Shown here one piece after another: positions 1 through 9,051 of a stretch of 38,938 bases of DNA (positions within the stretch are counted from its first letter, which is position 1; each line of letters starts with the position of its first letter). The notes under the pieces are model-generated. The model did no database searches. It saw only the letters and a program-made list of their open reading frames with translations, and was not told the origin of the DNA. The stretch is from Desulfonema limicola. GTDB lineage: Bacteria > Desulfobacterota > Desulfobacteria > Desulfobacterales > RPRI01. The translations under genes and the position numbers were made by a program. The stretch lies in assembly GCA_020723255.1 (NCBI GenBank), contig DYJH01000011.1:1-38938 (forward strand), in the 5' to 3' direction.

Positions 1-1067
1 AAAAACATTTGAAGGTAGGCGACACCAGCGCAGGCAAGGCCATACTCTACCCTGACCATATCTATAATATTTCTGCCGACAAGGTTAACCAGGAATTTAT
101 CGGAGCCAGCCAAATGGTTGTCGTTGCGGAAGGCAAGGTGGACAGAGCGATTTCTGATGCGAAAACCATAGAGCTTATTGATGAGATGGGCATTTATGCA
201 ACTAACGAAATACCGGAGGTTGGAGGGGCAGTTACTATCAGTAATATTCTAAAAAGGGTTTTCCGAACATATCACGACGGGCATCCCAAATGGTCTTTGT
301 TGCCCGAAAAACCGTTCGATATTGCAAATGTAATAGGCTTGGTGGCAGGGACCTCAACCGGAGGAAGCATGGATCGTTATATCTCCGGCGATGTCAAAAA
401 CTCTGCTATAACCCTATACTTTACCGATTACAATAATGAAATAATTACAAAGGCTATAAAGACTCTTAAGGGATATATCAAGGATAATCCTGCTGAGCGG
501 GTGACATTCCGGTTGGCCGGAGGCATTCTTGGCATTCTGGCCGCCGTTAATGAGGAGGTTGAATGGTCATACTGGCTAAATATGGCGCTCATCTTTGGTT
601 TTACATTCCTGTTTTGCACAATTGCCTATCGGACCTGGTGGGGTGCGCTGGTCTTATTTATCCCACTTTTGGTGTCGCAGGTGCTGAGCGATATTTTGAT
701 GCTGGTTCTGGGGATTGACATGAACATTAACTCCCTGCCTGTGGCCTCGGTAGGCGTTGGTATCGGCGTGGACTACGGCATTTACATTTTAAGCCGCCTG
801 TCGGAGGAATACCAGTTCAGCAACGGCGATTACAAAAAGGCCCGTTATATGGCTATCACTTCTACAGGCAAGGCGATCATTTTTACGGCAACAACCCTGG
901 TTGCTTCGATTATTTTCTTTATGTTCGCAAGTTTCAAATTTCAGGCAGAGATAGCGATGCTATTGTCTTTTTTGCTGGTTGCCAACATGTTGGGGTCGCT
1001 AACTATACTGCCGGCTCTTGTTTCCATCGTGGGGCCGCAAAGGATATTGCCGAAGTACAGGGCTTAA
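1..1067 (+). CDS. RND/MMPL-family exporter, C-terminal part (5' truncated)
   Basis: Inner-membrane exporter of the RND superfamily (MMPL type), probably driven by proton motive force; the substrate cannot be read from sequence. The frame is open to the left window edge, so only the last roughly 355 residues are present. They contain a periplasmic stretch, then membrane segments beginning around WLNMALIFGFTFLFCTIAYR, and the glycine-rich, acidic transmembrane stretch VGVGIGVDYGIYILSRLSEE that is characteristic of MMPL/RND helix 4. Further helices follow to a short cytoplasmic tail. A YCF48-type repeat protein lies about 110 bases downstream on the same strand, a pairing known in proteobacteria for this subgroup of exporters. 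The TTG at 9 is only the first possible start in the window and should not be taken as the real one. Confidence 0.85.
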   Translation, partial: KHLKVGDTSAGKAILYPDHIYNISADKVNQEFIGASQMVVVAEGKVDRAISDAKTIELIDEMGIYATNEIPEVGGAVTISNILKRVFRTYHDGHPKWSLLPEKPFDIANVIGLVAGTSTGGSMDRYISGDVKNSAITLYFTDYNNEIITKAIKTLKGYIKDNPAERVTFRLAGGILGILAAVNEEVEWSYWLNMALIFGFTFLFCTIAYRTWWGALVLFIPLLVSQVLSDILMLVLGIDMNINSLPVASVGVGIGVDYGIYILSRLSEEYQFSNGDYKKARYMAITSTGKAIIFTATTLVASIIFFMFASFKFQAEIAMLLSFLLVANMLGSLTILPALVSIVGPQRILPKYRA

Positions 1068-1094
1068 TTTTATGATAGATTGCTATTAAAGTGC

Positions 1095-1137
1095 GTTGCC
1101 GGCGCATGGAACAGATTGAAATCCGGCTGCCGGCAAC
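1095..1137 (+). repeat. Inverted repeat between exporter and YCF48 gene
   Basis: Perfect 9-base arms, GTTGCCGGC (1095-1103) and GCCGGCAAC (1129-1137), enclose a 25-base loop. There is no U-run after it, so it is not a convincing intrinsic terminator. It could be an mRNA hairpin that separates expression of the two flanking genes. Confidence 0.4.
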
Positions 1138-1179
1138 AGCGCTGAATCAAATCCGTAAACACAGAGAGGAATAAAATCC

Positions 1180-2211
1180 ATGCAAAGAGATGTTGAAAAG
1201 AAGATGGAAAATAAAAGCGCCCAACTTTTTATTTTGGTATTGCTGTCTGCTTTATTAGTATTTCCTGCCGGCCTTGCTTTTGCTAAGGCCAAGAATCGCG
1301 GCTTCAAAGACAGCTTGTATTCGTTATGTTTTGTGAATGATAAAGAAGGTTGGGCGGTGGGTGCCCGTGGAGACATCCAGCATACCACAGACGGAGGTTT
1401 GAACTGGGAAAAGCAGGATGGCGGAACGAAAATGCTGCTTTTAACTGTTTCCTTTTGCAACCCTCAGGTTGGATGGATTGCGGGGAAATCTGGCACGATC
1501 CTTCATACGGTTGATGGCGGCAAGAATTGGAGCAAGCAGTCTGCACGGAGAAGGATGCACCTTTTTGCCTTAAAAGCGCTGAACGCCGAGAAATGTTTGG
1601 CGGCGGGTGATTGGGGGACGATTTTCTATACTGCCGATGGCGGGAAAACCTGGGAGGACAAGTCATATCCCAAGGACGTTATCATATACAGCATAGCTTT
1701 CAATGGAGAAGAAGAGGGATGGATGGCTGGAGAGTTCGGTACTATATTGCACACAAAGGATGGAGGCGTTACTTGGAGCCTTCAGCAGACGGGGACTGAA
1801 AACACGTTGTTCGGAATATCTTTTTCTTCAAAACAACAAGGTGTTGTGGTAGGTTTAAGCGGTACTATGCTAAGGACGGAAGATGGCGGTGCGACGTGGA
1901 AAACAATAGCCCTGGCGTCTGATGATAAAGGGGAGATGCCGACTTACTATGAGGTCATAATGCGGGGTAATTTCGGCATAGCAATAGGAGACCGGGGGGC
2001 GCTCATGACTAGTGAAGACGGCGGCAAGACATGGAAGCCTATAGATGTATCGCTGGATATAAAACTTGCCTGGTTCAGCGGTGTTGAGCTTTTGGGCGAA
2101 AACAAAGCGATCATAGTTGGCTCGCGTTCGATGGCGATTATAACTGAGGGCAACAAGATAAAGTTGATAGGTTATTTGCCTAGCCTCTTTTACCCGTTAA
2201 ATAAGTCCTGA
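1180..2211 (+). CDS. YCF48/BNR-like beta-propeller protein, exported
   Basis: Predicted exported protein of 343 residues with an N-terminal signal segment (ILVLLSALLVFPAGLAFA, about residues 18-35) followed by about six sequence repeats of the YCF48/photosystem II stability factor (BNR-like) type. Each repeat has a G-W or G-x-x-G-T-I-L-H-T core followed by x-DGGxxW, for example GDIQHTTDGGLNW, GTILHTVDGGKNW and GTIFYTADGGKTW. Such proteins fold as beta propellers and usually act as assembly or accessory factors. Here its partner is probably the RND exporter upstream. The ATG at 1180 has a GAGAGGA ribosome-binding site 10-15 bases upstream; a second ATG at 1204 would shorten the leader to a more usual signal peptide. 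The exact role is not known. Confidence 0.85.
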   Translation: MQRDVEKKMENKSAQLFILVLLSALLVFPAGLAFAKAKNRGFKDSLYSLCFVNDKEGWAVGARGDIQHTTDGGLNWEKQDGGTKMLLLTVSFCNPQVGWIAGKSGTILHTVDGGKNWSKQSARRRMHLFALKALNAEKCLAAGDWGTIFYTADGGKTWEDKSYPKDVIIYSIAFNGEEEGWMAGEFGTILHTKDGGVTWSLQQTGTENTLFGISFSSKQQGVVVGLSGTMLRTEDGGATWKTIALASDDKGEMPTYYEVIMRGNFGIAIGDRGALMTSEDGGKTWKPIDVSLDIKLAWFSGVELLGENKAIIVGSRSMAIITEGNKIKLIGYLPSLFYPLNKS

Positions 2212-2489
2212 ACCTCTTTCCAACGGATGTATGCGTTTCATATAATATTTCTAACGAAAGTTGATAAATAATGGATAAATTAATGGGGTGATTTTTTCTG
2301 ACTTCTGCCTCACGGTGCAGATGACTCTGACAGTTGGAGACTCCATAAACCTGATGTTTTCAATCACTATCTCGCGTCCTGCCAAAGAATATGAAAGCGT
2401 CCTATGCGAAGCAGTGTCTTTGTTACCGATTCACAGGATTGAAGGCGGCGCTGGAGGAGTTGATGGCCCGGCTCCAATTTAATCCCTTT

Positions 2490-2772
2490 AATCCCTTTAA
2501 TCGGGGTTTAAAAGACAAAATAGGCTCCATTATCAAACCGGTACAAGGCTATTCGGTCGACGGACTGGTGGATGCAGAGGACTCGAACTTGTTTGCGGGT
2601 CAACATGGGGCAAGATGACATCTTGGAGGCGTTGATCAAGAGGACCGGCTTGCCTGCAGTGGTTATCGAGGGTGATATGTGTGACACGCGGCTTTATTCC
2701 GAGTCCGAATTCAATGGCAAGATAGATGCCCTCATGGAAATATTGGTACAGCATACTCGGCAGGTTAAATAA
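2490..2772 (+). pseudogene. 2-hydroxyacyl-CoA dehydratase (HgdB/BcrC-type) C-terminal remnant, frameshifted
   Basis: The downstream frame (from 2572) reads TCLRVNMGQDDILEAL and then GLPAVVIEGDMCDTR, YSESEFNGKIDALMEIL. This is the signature C-terminal region of the D-component family of 2-hydroxyacyl-CoA dehydratases and benzoyl-CoA reductases. The preceding piece, KDKIGSIIKPVQGYSVDGLV, lies in another frame and joins at 2565-2572. Removing one G from the GTGGATG run there restores VDGLV-MQRTRTCLR, matching the usual 'DGVVMHSNRSC' pattern, so this is a single-base frameshift. No N-terminal half is recognisable upstream (2212-2480), so the gene is both truncated and frameshifted. The remnant ends 21 bases before the flavoprotein gene at 2794. 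The left boundary is approximate. Confidence 0.75.
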
Positions 2773-2793
2773 CCGGAAAGGAGATTGTAAGAG

Positions 2794-4749
2794 ATGACTA
2801 CTCAACAATATAAATACTTGTTTGAGCCTATTAAAATAGGGTCGGAAACAATAAAAAACAGGCTATATTTTGGTGCCCATGGAACATGTTTTCAATCTAA
2901 AGATAATATATTGGATGAAAGATATATTGAGTATCTGAGAATGCGGGCGAAAGGTGGAGCGGGGCTAATTATTGCAGGCGCGATGAATGTGATGCATAGC
3001 TCCCACAATTCTTATACCCAAGAGATATTTGATGAAAAGGTATTGCCGCCGTTAAGGCATCTGGCCGAGACCATGCATCAGTATGGAACTAAGGTTTTTT
3101 TGCAAATTTTACATGCGGGCAGACAAATGGAAAGTACAGACAGTAGACAGCCCATTTGGGCTCCCTCTGCAATTCCTTGTCCCGTGATTCGTGAAACGCC
3201 CAAAGAGATGGAAGTTGAAGATATCAGGGAGGCAGTTAAGGCATATGCCAGATCGGCTGTGTTTGCCAAGGAGGCCGGATTAGATGGGTTGCAGGTACAT
3301 TTTGGCTCAGGATATTTACTTATGCAATTCTTATCTCCTCTATCAAATATAAGAACAGATGAGTATGGGGGGAGCATAGAGAACCGGCTGAGGTTTCCTA
3401 TGGAAATTATTGATGCGATTTGTGAATCTGTCGGGAATGATTTCGTTCTGGGAATTAGAATTTGCGCTGATGAATTACTCGCAGGAGGAAATACTTTCGA
3501 TGATATGAAAGAGATTATTCAAAGAATAGAAGCATCCGGAAAGATCGATTTCATCCAAGTAGGCGGATCATTCTATCAGATAATTTGGGGTGTGGGCACG
3601 GGAATGCATACGCCTTTGGGATTCTGTACCCCTTATGCTGCGGCTTTCAAAGAGGCTGTTAATTTACCTATACTGAATGATATGCGTATCAATGATCCCG
3701 TGCAGGCGGAAAAGATTCTTGCCAACGGGCAGTGTGACATGGTGGGGATGGTTCGGCCACTGATTGCCGATCCCGAATTGCCGAATAAAGCCCGTGAAGG
3801 CAGGTCGGACGAGATTCGTTCCTGTCTCGCTTGTAATCAAGGATGTTTTGGACGGTTTTTTAGGTCAAAACCGATCGCTTGTACCCAGAATGCAGTTGTG
3901 GGAAAAGAAAAGGAGATAGGTATCTTGGAGTCTGCGAAATCCAAGAAAAAGGTGCTGATTGTGGGGGGAGGGCCTGCTGGGATGGAGACAGCCAGAGTGG
4001 CCAGAATAAGAGGGCATGAGGTAGTACTCTATGAAAAAGAAAAGATATTGGGCGGTCAGGTAAATATTGCTGTTAAGGCTCCGTACAGAGCTGAATTCGG
4101 GGGCATTACAAGGTATCTCAGCAAACAGATGGAGATATTGGGAGTAAAAGTAAGTCTTGGAACAGAGGTGACACCTGAACTGATAGACAAAGAAAAGCCT
4201 GATGCGGTGGTTATAGCGACAGGTTCCGTTCCCTCAAGACCGCCGATTCCCGGCACTGATCAGGAAAATGTCTTAAGCGTCTGGGATGTCTTGCAAGAAA
4301 AGGTTGAGGCAGGAGAAAAGGTTGTGGTGTTGGATAGCGGGGAGTCCCACTGGCAGTGCTTAAGCGCTGCGGAGTATCTGATAGACAAGGGCAAGAAGGT
4401 GGAGATCATTACTCCGCTAATGTTTTTGGGAATGGATCTTGTGACTACCGGGGATTTAGTTTCTTATTATATAAGAGTAAAATCCAAGGGAGTGGTTTTT
4501 AGCACTTGCACAGCTTTAAAAGAAATTTCGGGAAGAACATTGGTGGCATTTGATATCCATACCAACGCTGAAAGAAGGATTGAGGGGGTGGACACGGTGG
4601 TTCTGGCCGCCTTTAATCAAGCTAATAATCGACTTTACAGCGATTTAAAAGGCAAAGTGAAGGATCTGTACGCGGTGGGGGATTGCCTGGCTCCTCGCAA
4701 GGCTTTGGATGCAATCTATGATGGTTACAACGTGGGTAGATTGATTTAG
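2794..4749 (+). CDS. NADH:flavin oxidoreductase / 2,4-dienoyl-CoA reductase-like (enoate reductase family)
   Basis: A 651-residue iron-sulfur flavoprotein of the OYE/FadH/BaiCD type. It probably reduces an activated C=C bond of an enoate or enoyl-CoA in the cytoplasm. Residues 1-335 form the FMN TIM barrel (LQVHFGSGYLLMQFLSP at 166-182, RTDEYGGSIENR at 187-198). A 4Fe-4S cysteine cluster follows: C344, C347, C351 and C363. The C-terminal half is an FAD/NAD(P) module with a dinucleotide fold at VLIVGGGPAGMETA (387-400) and a closing VGDCLAP segment. In many relatives the barrel motif is HGAHGYL; here the second His is replaced (HFGSGYL), while Y174 is kept, so the substrate may differ. It has a strong AAAGGAG site before the ATG and lies directly behind a 2-hydroxyacyl-CoA dehydratase remnant, a pairing suggesting a reductive acyl-CoA or amino-acid pathway. 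Confidence 0.88.
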   Translation: MTTQQYKYLFEPIKIGSETIKNRLYFGAHGTCFQSKDNILDERYIEYLRMRAKGGAGLIIAGAMNVMHSSHNSYTQEIFDEKVLPPLRHLAETMHQYGTKVFLQILHAGRQMESTDSRQPIWAPSAIPCPVIRETPKEMEVEDIREAVKAYARSAVFAKEAGLDGLQVHFGSGYLLMQFLSPLSNIRTDEYGGSIENRLRFPMEIIDAICESVGNDFVLGIRICADELLAGGNTFDDMKEIIQRIEASGKIDFIQVGGSFYQIIWGVGTGMHTPLGFCTPYAAAFKEAVNLPILNDMRINDPVQAEKILANGQCDMVGMVRPLIADPELPNKAREGRSDEIRSCLACNQGCFGRFFRSKPIACTQNAVVGKEKEIGILESAKSKKKVLIVGGGPAGMETARVARIRGHEVVLYEKEKILGGQVNIAVKAPYRAEFGGITRYLSKQMEILGVKVSLGTEVTPELIDKEKPDAVVIATGSVPSRPPIPGTDQENVLSVWDVLQEKVEAGEKVVVLDSGESHWQCLSAAEYLIDKGKKVEIITPLMFLGMDLVTTGDLVSYYIRVKSKGVVFSTCTALKEISGRTLVAFDIHTNAERRIEGVDTVVLAAFNQANNRLYSDLKGKVKDLYAVGDCLAPRKALDAIYDGYNVGRLI

Positions 4750-5064
4750 CGCAGTGGTTGAATATATAAAGCTGAATAAGAATATATGGTCTAATAAAAA
4801 AACATTTTTGCCGATATAGACTTTCTACTTCTCTGGCAGCTATCTAATTTTGCCATTCCTTTAGGTTCGTGAAAACGGTATAGTTCAGCTTCCGGACAAT
4901 CCTAACAGGTGTTGGAATAAAACGCCAATACATATCAAGTGGTTCCATAAATGCATTTAAATATCCGCTAAATATACTTGTGAAATAAACTTAATTCTTG
5001 ATTTAAAGCATAATCTTGCTGTATCAACAAGTTAAGATATTGAAGACGTACCAGGGAGGTATAA
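4750..5064 (+). other. AT-rich intergenic region upstream of ilvE
   Basis: 315 bases without a coding frame of note. I see no convincing terminator for the upstream gene. A weak sigma-70-like promoter can be proposed near the 3' end (TTGATT 4998-5003, 18-base spacer, TATCAA 5022-5027), about 38 bases before the ilvE start. A GGGAGG ribosome-binding site lies at about 5052-5058. No leader peptide or attenuator was recognised. Confidence 0.4.
4998..5027 (+). promoter_or_regulatory. Possible promoter of ilvE
   Basis: TTGATT, 18 bases, TATCAA. Each hexamer matches four of six consensus positions, so this is only a candidate. It is placed in the AT-rich gap just before the start of the aminotransferase gene. 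Confidence 0.25.
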
Positions 5065-6135
5065 ATGCAACTAACTATAAAAAAAGCAGATAAATTTAAG
5101 CCGGTTCCGGACAGCTCTGCTCTGAGTTTTGGAACAATATTTACCGATCATATGTTTAACATGGACTATAGTCCGGAAAAAGGGTGGCATAATCCCCGGA
5201 TAGAACCCTATATGCCTATTATGATGGAGCCTTCAACCATGGTGCTTCATTACGGTCAGGCTATATTTGAAGGATTGAAAGCTTACCGAACTGACAATGG
5301 GTCAATTCAGCTTTTCAGACCGAAAGACAATTTCAAGCGCCTTAATCATTCTTGCAGGCTTCTTTGCATACCTGAAGTTGATGAAAAATTTATTTTAGAT
5401 TCGCTCAAGCAATTAATAGCCATTGAAAAAAAATGGGTTCCCGATGCTCCAGGAACTTCATTGTATATAAGACCGACAATTATAGCCATGGATCCTTTCC
5501 TTGGAGTGCGGGCATCGCATACGTATCGTTTGTTTATTATTCTTTCACCTGTGGGCGCTTATTATTCAGCCGGTTTTAATCCGGTTAAAATTCTTGTTAC
5601 AAAAGATCATGTAAGAGCTGTGCGCGGCGGTCTGGGTGAAGCAAAAACGCCGGCAAACTATGCTGCAAGCCTTTATGCGGGTGAAGTCGCGCATAAACAA
5701 GGTTATACACAGGTGCTATGGCTGGACGGTGTTGAGCAGAAATACATTGAAGAAGTCGGTTCAATGAATATCTTTTTTGTGGTTAATGATGAAATTATAA
5801 CACCTGCTTTAAACGGCAGCATTCTTTCAGGAATTACCAGGGATTCCGTTATCGCGCTTTCCGGATCATGGGGTATCAATGCATTAGAGCGCCGGATAAG
5901 CATTGATGAAGTAATGGATGCACATTTTTCAGGAAAACTTAAAGAGGTTTTCGGTTCCGGAACAGCAGCAGTAATTTCTCCGGTCGGAGAACTCAAGTAT
6001 GGAGATAAAATTATTGCTGTTTCAGACGGTCAAGTCGGTCCGATAGCAAACAAGCTGTTTAAAGCTTTGACAGATATTCAGTATGGAAAAGAAAAAGATA
6101 CTATGGGATGGATTGAGCAAGTAATTACTTCTTAA
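5065..6135 (+). CDS. ilvE: Branched-chain amino acid aminotransferase
   Basis: Class IV PLP aminotransferase of the type II (eukaryote-like) BCAT subgroup. It interconverts valine, leucine and isoleucine with their 2-oxo acids using glutamate/2-oxoglutarate in the cytoplasm. At 356 residues it has the usual length. Hallmarks are the N-terminal LHYGQAIFEGLKAYR, the PLP-lysine region GEAKTPANYAASLYAGE with K194 the expected Schiff-base lysine, VLWLDGVEQKYIEEVGSMN with the conserved EVGSMN loop, and the C-terminal FGSGTAAVISPVG. It starts at ATG 5065 behind a GGGAGG site and is followed after about 60 bases by the UDPGP gene, which may be co-transcribed. No oddities seen. Confidence 0.95.
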   Translation: MQLTIKKADKFKPVPDSSALSFGTIFTDHMFNMDYSPEKGWHNPRIEPYMPIMMEPSTMVLHYGQAIFEGLKAYRTDNGSIQLFRPKDNFKRLNHSCRLLCIPEVDEKFILDSLKQLIAIEKKWVPDAPGTSLYIRPTIIAMDPFLGVRASHTYRLFIILSPVGAYYSAGFNPVKILVTKDHVRAVRGGLGEAKTPANYAASLYAGEVAHKQGYTQVLWLDGVEQKYIEEVGSMNIFFVVNDEIITPALNGSILSGITRDSVIALSGSWGINALERRISIDEVMDAHFSGKLKEVFGSGTAAVISPVGELKYGDKIIAVSDGQVGPIANKLFKALTDIQYGKEKDTMGWIEQVITS

Positions 6136-6197
6136 AATCGATTACATTTAATTATCAATTAATATAATATAATTGCCTGTAATTATGGAGAACATCT

Positions 6198-7586
6198 GTG
6201 AAAGAGCCTGATGCGCTGACACATGTAAGATCTTTTATCGGCATGATGGAAAAAGAGAATCTTCCCCAGGAGGTAATCGACAGTTTTGTATATTATTACC
6301 ACAAAATTATACACGGAGAAACGGGAATAATATATAACAAAGACATTGAATGTGTAAGGGAAAATGAAATCACTTATTCAAAAGACCTGTCCGGATATTC
6401 GGAAGCCGGGAAAAAAGCGATACAAAATACAGTTCGGATTGTTTTGAACGGCGGTCTTGGTACAAGCATGGGCTTAAATAAGGCAAAATCACTTATTGAA
6501 GTAAGAGACGGGAAAACATTTCTTGATATAATTGTACAACAGTCTCAAAAAGCCAACATAAGACTTGCTTTTATGAATAGCTTCGGAACCTATATGGATA
6601 CGGCTGAAGCGCTGCAAAAAATGAATTTGTCCGTATTTCCCATTTTATTTCTTCAACATAAATACCCCAAAGTTCTCCGGGATGGGCTTGGCCCGGCGCT
6701 ATGGCCCAAAAACAAAAAGATAGAATGGAATCCGCCGGGTCATGGAGATATATACACGGCGCTTCATACTTCCGGAATGCTTGATAAGCTTCTTTCAGAA
6801 GGCATCAACTATGCTTTTATTTCAAACTCAGACAACCTGGGCGCTGATATAGATGAGGCAATTTTAGGTTATTTTGCCGAAAACAAAATTCCATTTTTAA
6901 TGGAGGTTGCAGACAGAACGCCATCTGATTTAAAAGGCGGGCATATTGCAAGGCATAAAAACGGGCAACTTATTTTACGTGAGGCAGCTCAATGTTTAGA
7001 CAGCGAGCTGGGTGCATTCTGTGATACGACTTGTTACAGTTTTTTTAATACAAATAATATCTGGATAAATCTTATTTATTTGAAAAATCTTATCAAGGAA
7101 AAAGGGTTTGTTTATCTCCCTTTTATTATGAATCCAAAAACCCTGGATCCAAGAGATGAGAAAAGCCCTGAAATATATCAAATCGAAACAGCCATGGGTT
7201 CAGCCATATCTCTTTTTGAGGGCGCAACAGTTGTAAGAGTGCCGAGAACAAGGTTTTATCCTGTGAAAAAATGCAGCGATCTTCTTGCTGTGAGGTCTGA
7301 CTGTTACCTTATAAAAGATGAAAAGCTGATTATTAACCCGGAAAGAAAACTTCAGACAATACGAATAAATCTTGATTCCAAATTTTACGGCAAGATAGAC
7401 CGGTTTAACGAAAGGTTTAAAGAAGGAGTGCCTTCCCTGATTAATTGTGAATCACTGTCGATATACGGTGATGTTGTTTTTGAAAATAATGTTAAAATCG
7501 CCGGCAATATAGTAATAAAAAATACAGGCAATACATGTGCGGTTGTGAAAAAAAATACGGTTGTTAACAACGATATAACATTCTGA
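6198..7586 (+). CDS. UDPGP-family UTP--glucose-1-phosphate (or UDP-sugar) uridylyltransferase
   Basis: Nucleotidyltransferase of the eukaryotic-type UDP-glucose/UDP-N-acetylhexosamine pyrophosphorylase family (UDPGP), 462 residues, distinct from the bacterial GalU family. The diagnostic nucleotide-binding loop is LNGGLGTSMG (83-92), followed by KAKSLIEV and FLDIIVQQ. NSDNLGADID provides the second substrate-side motif, and NPKTLDPRD follows later. The C-terminal stretch has the hexapeptide-like left-handed beta-helix end (IYGDVVFENNVKIAGNIVIKN, quoted in parts). The start is GTG at 6198 with a GGAG site 7 bases before it. It ends tail-to-tail only six bases from the convergent cyclase gene. 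UDP-glucose would feed envelope polysaccharide or glycogen synthesis; glucose versus N-acetylglucosamine specificity cannot be fixed from sequence alone. Confidence 0.88.
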   Translation: MKEPDALTHVRSFIGMMEKENLPQEVIDSFVYYYHKIIHGETGIIYNKDIECVRENEITYSKDLSGYSEAGKKAIQNTVRIVLNGGLGTSMGLNKAKSLIEVRDGKTFLDIIVQQSQKANIRLAFMNSFGTYMDTAEALQKMNLSVFPILFLQHKYPKVLRDGLGPALWPKNKKIEWNPPGHGDIYTALHTSGMLDKLLSEGINYAFISNSDNLGADIDEAILGYFAENKIPFLMEVADRTPSDLKGGHIARHKNGQLILREAAQCLDSELGAFCDTTCYSFFNTNNIWINLIYLKNLIKEKGFVYLPFIMNPKTLDPRDEKSPEIYQIETAMGSAISLFEGATVVRVPRTRFYPVKKCSDLLAVRSDCYLIKDEKLIINPERKLQTIRINLDSKFYGKIDRFNERFKEGVPSLINCESLSIYGDVVFENNVKIAGNIVIKNTGNTCAVVKKNTVVNNDITF

Positions 7587-7592
7587 TATATG

Positions 7593-9023
7593 CTATTTTC
7601 TTTTAACAGTATATTCAACCTTAACCGTATCTCTGGATCCGGGCGCTATTTTTAAAGATGGCGGGATGAGAGCAATTTTTACATCAATTGATCCGGAATT
7701 ATTAATATTATCAAGATATATTTTATCCGTATTTGCTGTAGTAATTTCATCCAGAATACGTCTTGCCCCTATCACTTTGACTTTATCCGGCATTACTTTG
7801 ACTTTATCAAGCGTTATGTTTTTCGGGATCTTTCCTGCCCAAATCACCTTTACTGGCAGCTCTTTTAAAACAGGCTCTCCCAAAGTTACTTCAACAACTG
7901 AAGGGACTACTTTTTTAAGCGTTATTCCGGGTGGAAGAAATAGGTTGTTGTCTGTTAACTGAAAAGAGTTTTTTCCTGTACCTGCTTTCGCCAGGTCTAT
8001 TCTGACTTTCAATTGTTCAGGCCGTATTGATTTGATAAGAGAATCTGAGCCGCCCAGGCTAAGAATAACAGAGTTTACCGATGTATCCAGAATTTCCACA
8101 TCGGCATTACGATTCATATAATCAACAGGAACATCAAGATTTATAAGAGTTTCCAAACCTCTGGAGAAACTGAACCACACCCCGACAATAAAAAGAAATG
8201 AAACAAGAGCTGAAAAGGAAATTTTAAGTTTTTCTTTACGCTTGTCTCCTATAAGTTCGGGCGCATTGCCCATATGCTTCTGTAACTGGCTTTCAAGTTC
8301 CTTCCTGCTGTTTACATAATGTATTTTGGAATCTTTAGCCAGAGATACTGTTCCTTTCTCTTCAGATACAACTACCACCATTGCATCTGTAGCCTCAGCT
8401 AAACCCAAAGCAGCTCTATGACGGGTTCCATAGTGTAAAGGAAGATTGTTCTTATGTGAAAGAGGAAGAATACAGGAAACCTCCATAATCCTGTTTTTGT
8501 TTATTACTGCTGCGCCATCGTGCACAGGGTTGCCGGGCCAGAAAATACTCATTATCATTTCTTTAGAAACAACACCGCGCCATGGCACACCGCCTTTTAC
8601 ATATTCTTCCACATCATCTTTTACAGGAAACACCAAGAGCGCTCCAGTATGTTTATGAGCAAGTTCAAAAGCGCTATCCGCAATAATTTCTGCAGGGATT
8701 GTAGAAATGTTTTGAGAAAAACCCCATAAAAATGTCTTTAAATTTTTTGCCTGCAATACAGATCTTATTTCATTTCTGAAAACAACTATAATTATGAGCG
8801 CCGCAACAGCGGTGATGCCCTGTATAGCCCAGCTTGTTATGATAAGCTCTAAAGAGAAAGCTATTCTCTGGAAAAACCATAAAAATGCTATTACAATAAG
8901 TACGCGAAAAACATTGGTTCCACGAAAAATAATATAGAATCTGAACAGGATGTAACTGTTTAATATTATATCGACCACATCCTGCCATCTGATCGTTGAA
9001 AAAAATGAAAAATAATTATTCAT
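7593..9023 (-). CDS. Membrane diadenylate cyclase fused to YbbR domains (CdaA-CdaR-like fusion)
   Basis: Predicted c-di-AMP synthase of 476 residues. Three N-terminal transmembrane helices (about 15-85) match CdaA/DacA. They are followed by a DAC (DisA_N) domain with both catalytic motifs intact: DGA at 169-171 (NPVHDGAAVINKNRI) and RHR at 201-203 (GTRHRAALGLAE). A fourth membrane helix (about 268-287) leads into roughly 185 extracytoplasmic residues with YbbR-type repeats (for example LKVRIDLAKAGTG and ITLKKVVPSVVEVTL). In Firmicutes the cyclase and its YbbR-domain regulator CdaR are separate adjacent genes; here they form one chain. It is third in a minus-strand set after the coiled-coil protein and nadB (28-base gap). 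The function is inferred from intact motifs. Confidence 0.92.
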   Translation of the reverse strand: MNNYFSFFSTIRWQDVVDIILNSYILFRFYIIFRGTNVFRVLIVIAFLWFFQRIAFSLELIITSWAIQGITAVAALIIIVVFRNEIRSVLQAKNLKTFLWGFSQNISTIPAEIIADSAFELAHKHTGALLVFPVKDDVEEYVKGGVPWRGVVSKEMIMSIFWPGNPVHDGAAVINKNRIMEVSCILPLSHKNNLPLHYGTRHRAALGLAEATDAMVVVVSEEKGTVSLAKDSKIHYVNSRKELESQLQKHMGNAPELIGDKRKEKLKISFSALVSFLFIVGVWFSFSRGLETLINLDVPVDYMNRNADVEILDTSVNSVILSLGGSDSLIKSIRPEQLKVRIDLAKAGTGKNSFQLTDNNLFLPPGITLKKVVPSVVEVTLGEPVLKELPVKVIWAGKIPKNITLDKVKVMPDKVKVIGARRILDEITTANTDKIYLDNINNSGSIDVKIALIPPSLKIAPGSRDTVKVEYTVKRK

Positions 9024-9051
9024 ATTTGCTTCAGTTTAAATGCCATTTAAA

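Noticed and set aside
1086-1460. Minus-strand ORF over the YCF48 gene start
   Set aside because: Antisense of a signal peptide and repeat region; translation has no plausible domain.
2288-2482. Small plus-strand ORF before the dehydratase remnant
   Set aside because: No ribosome-binding site, no recognisable motif, overlaps the other frame that carries the remnant.
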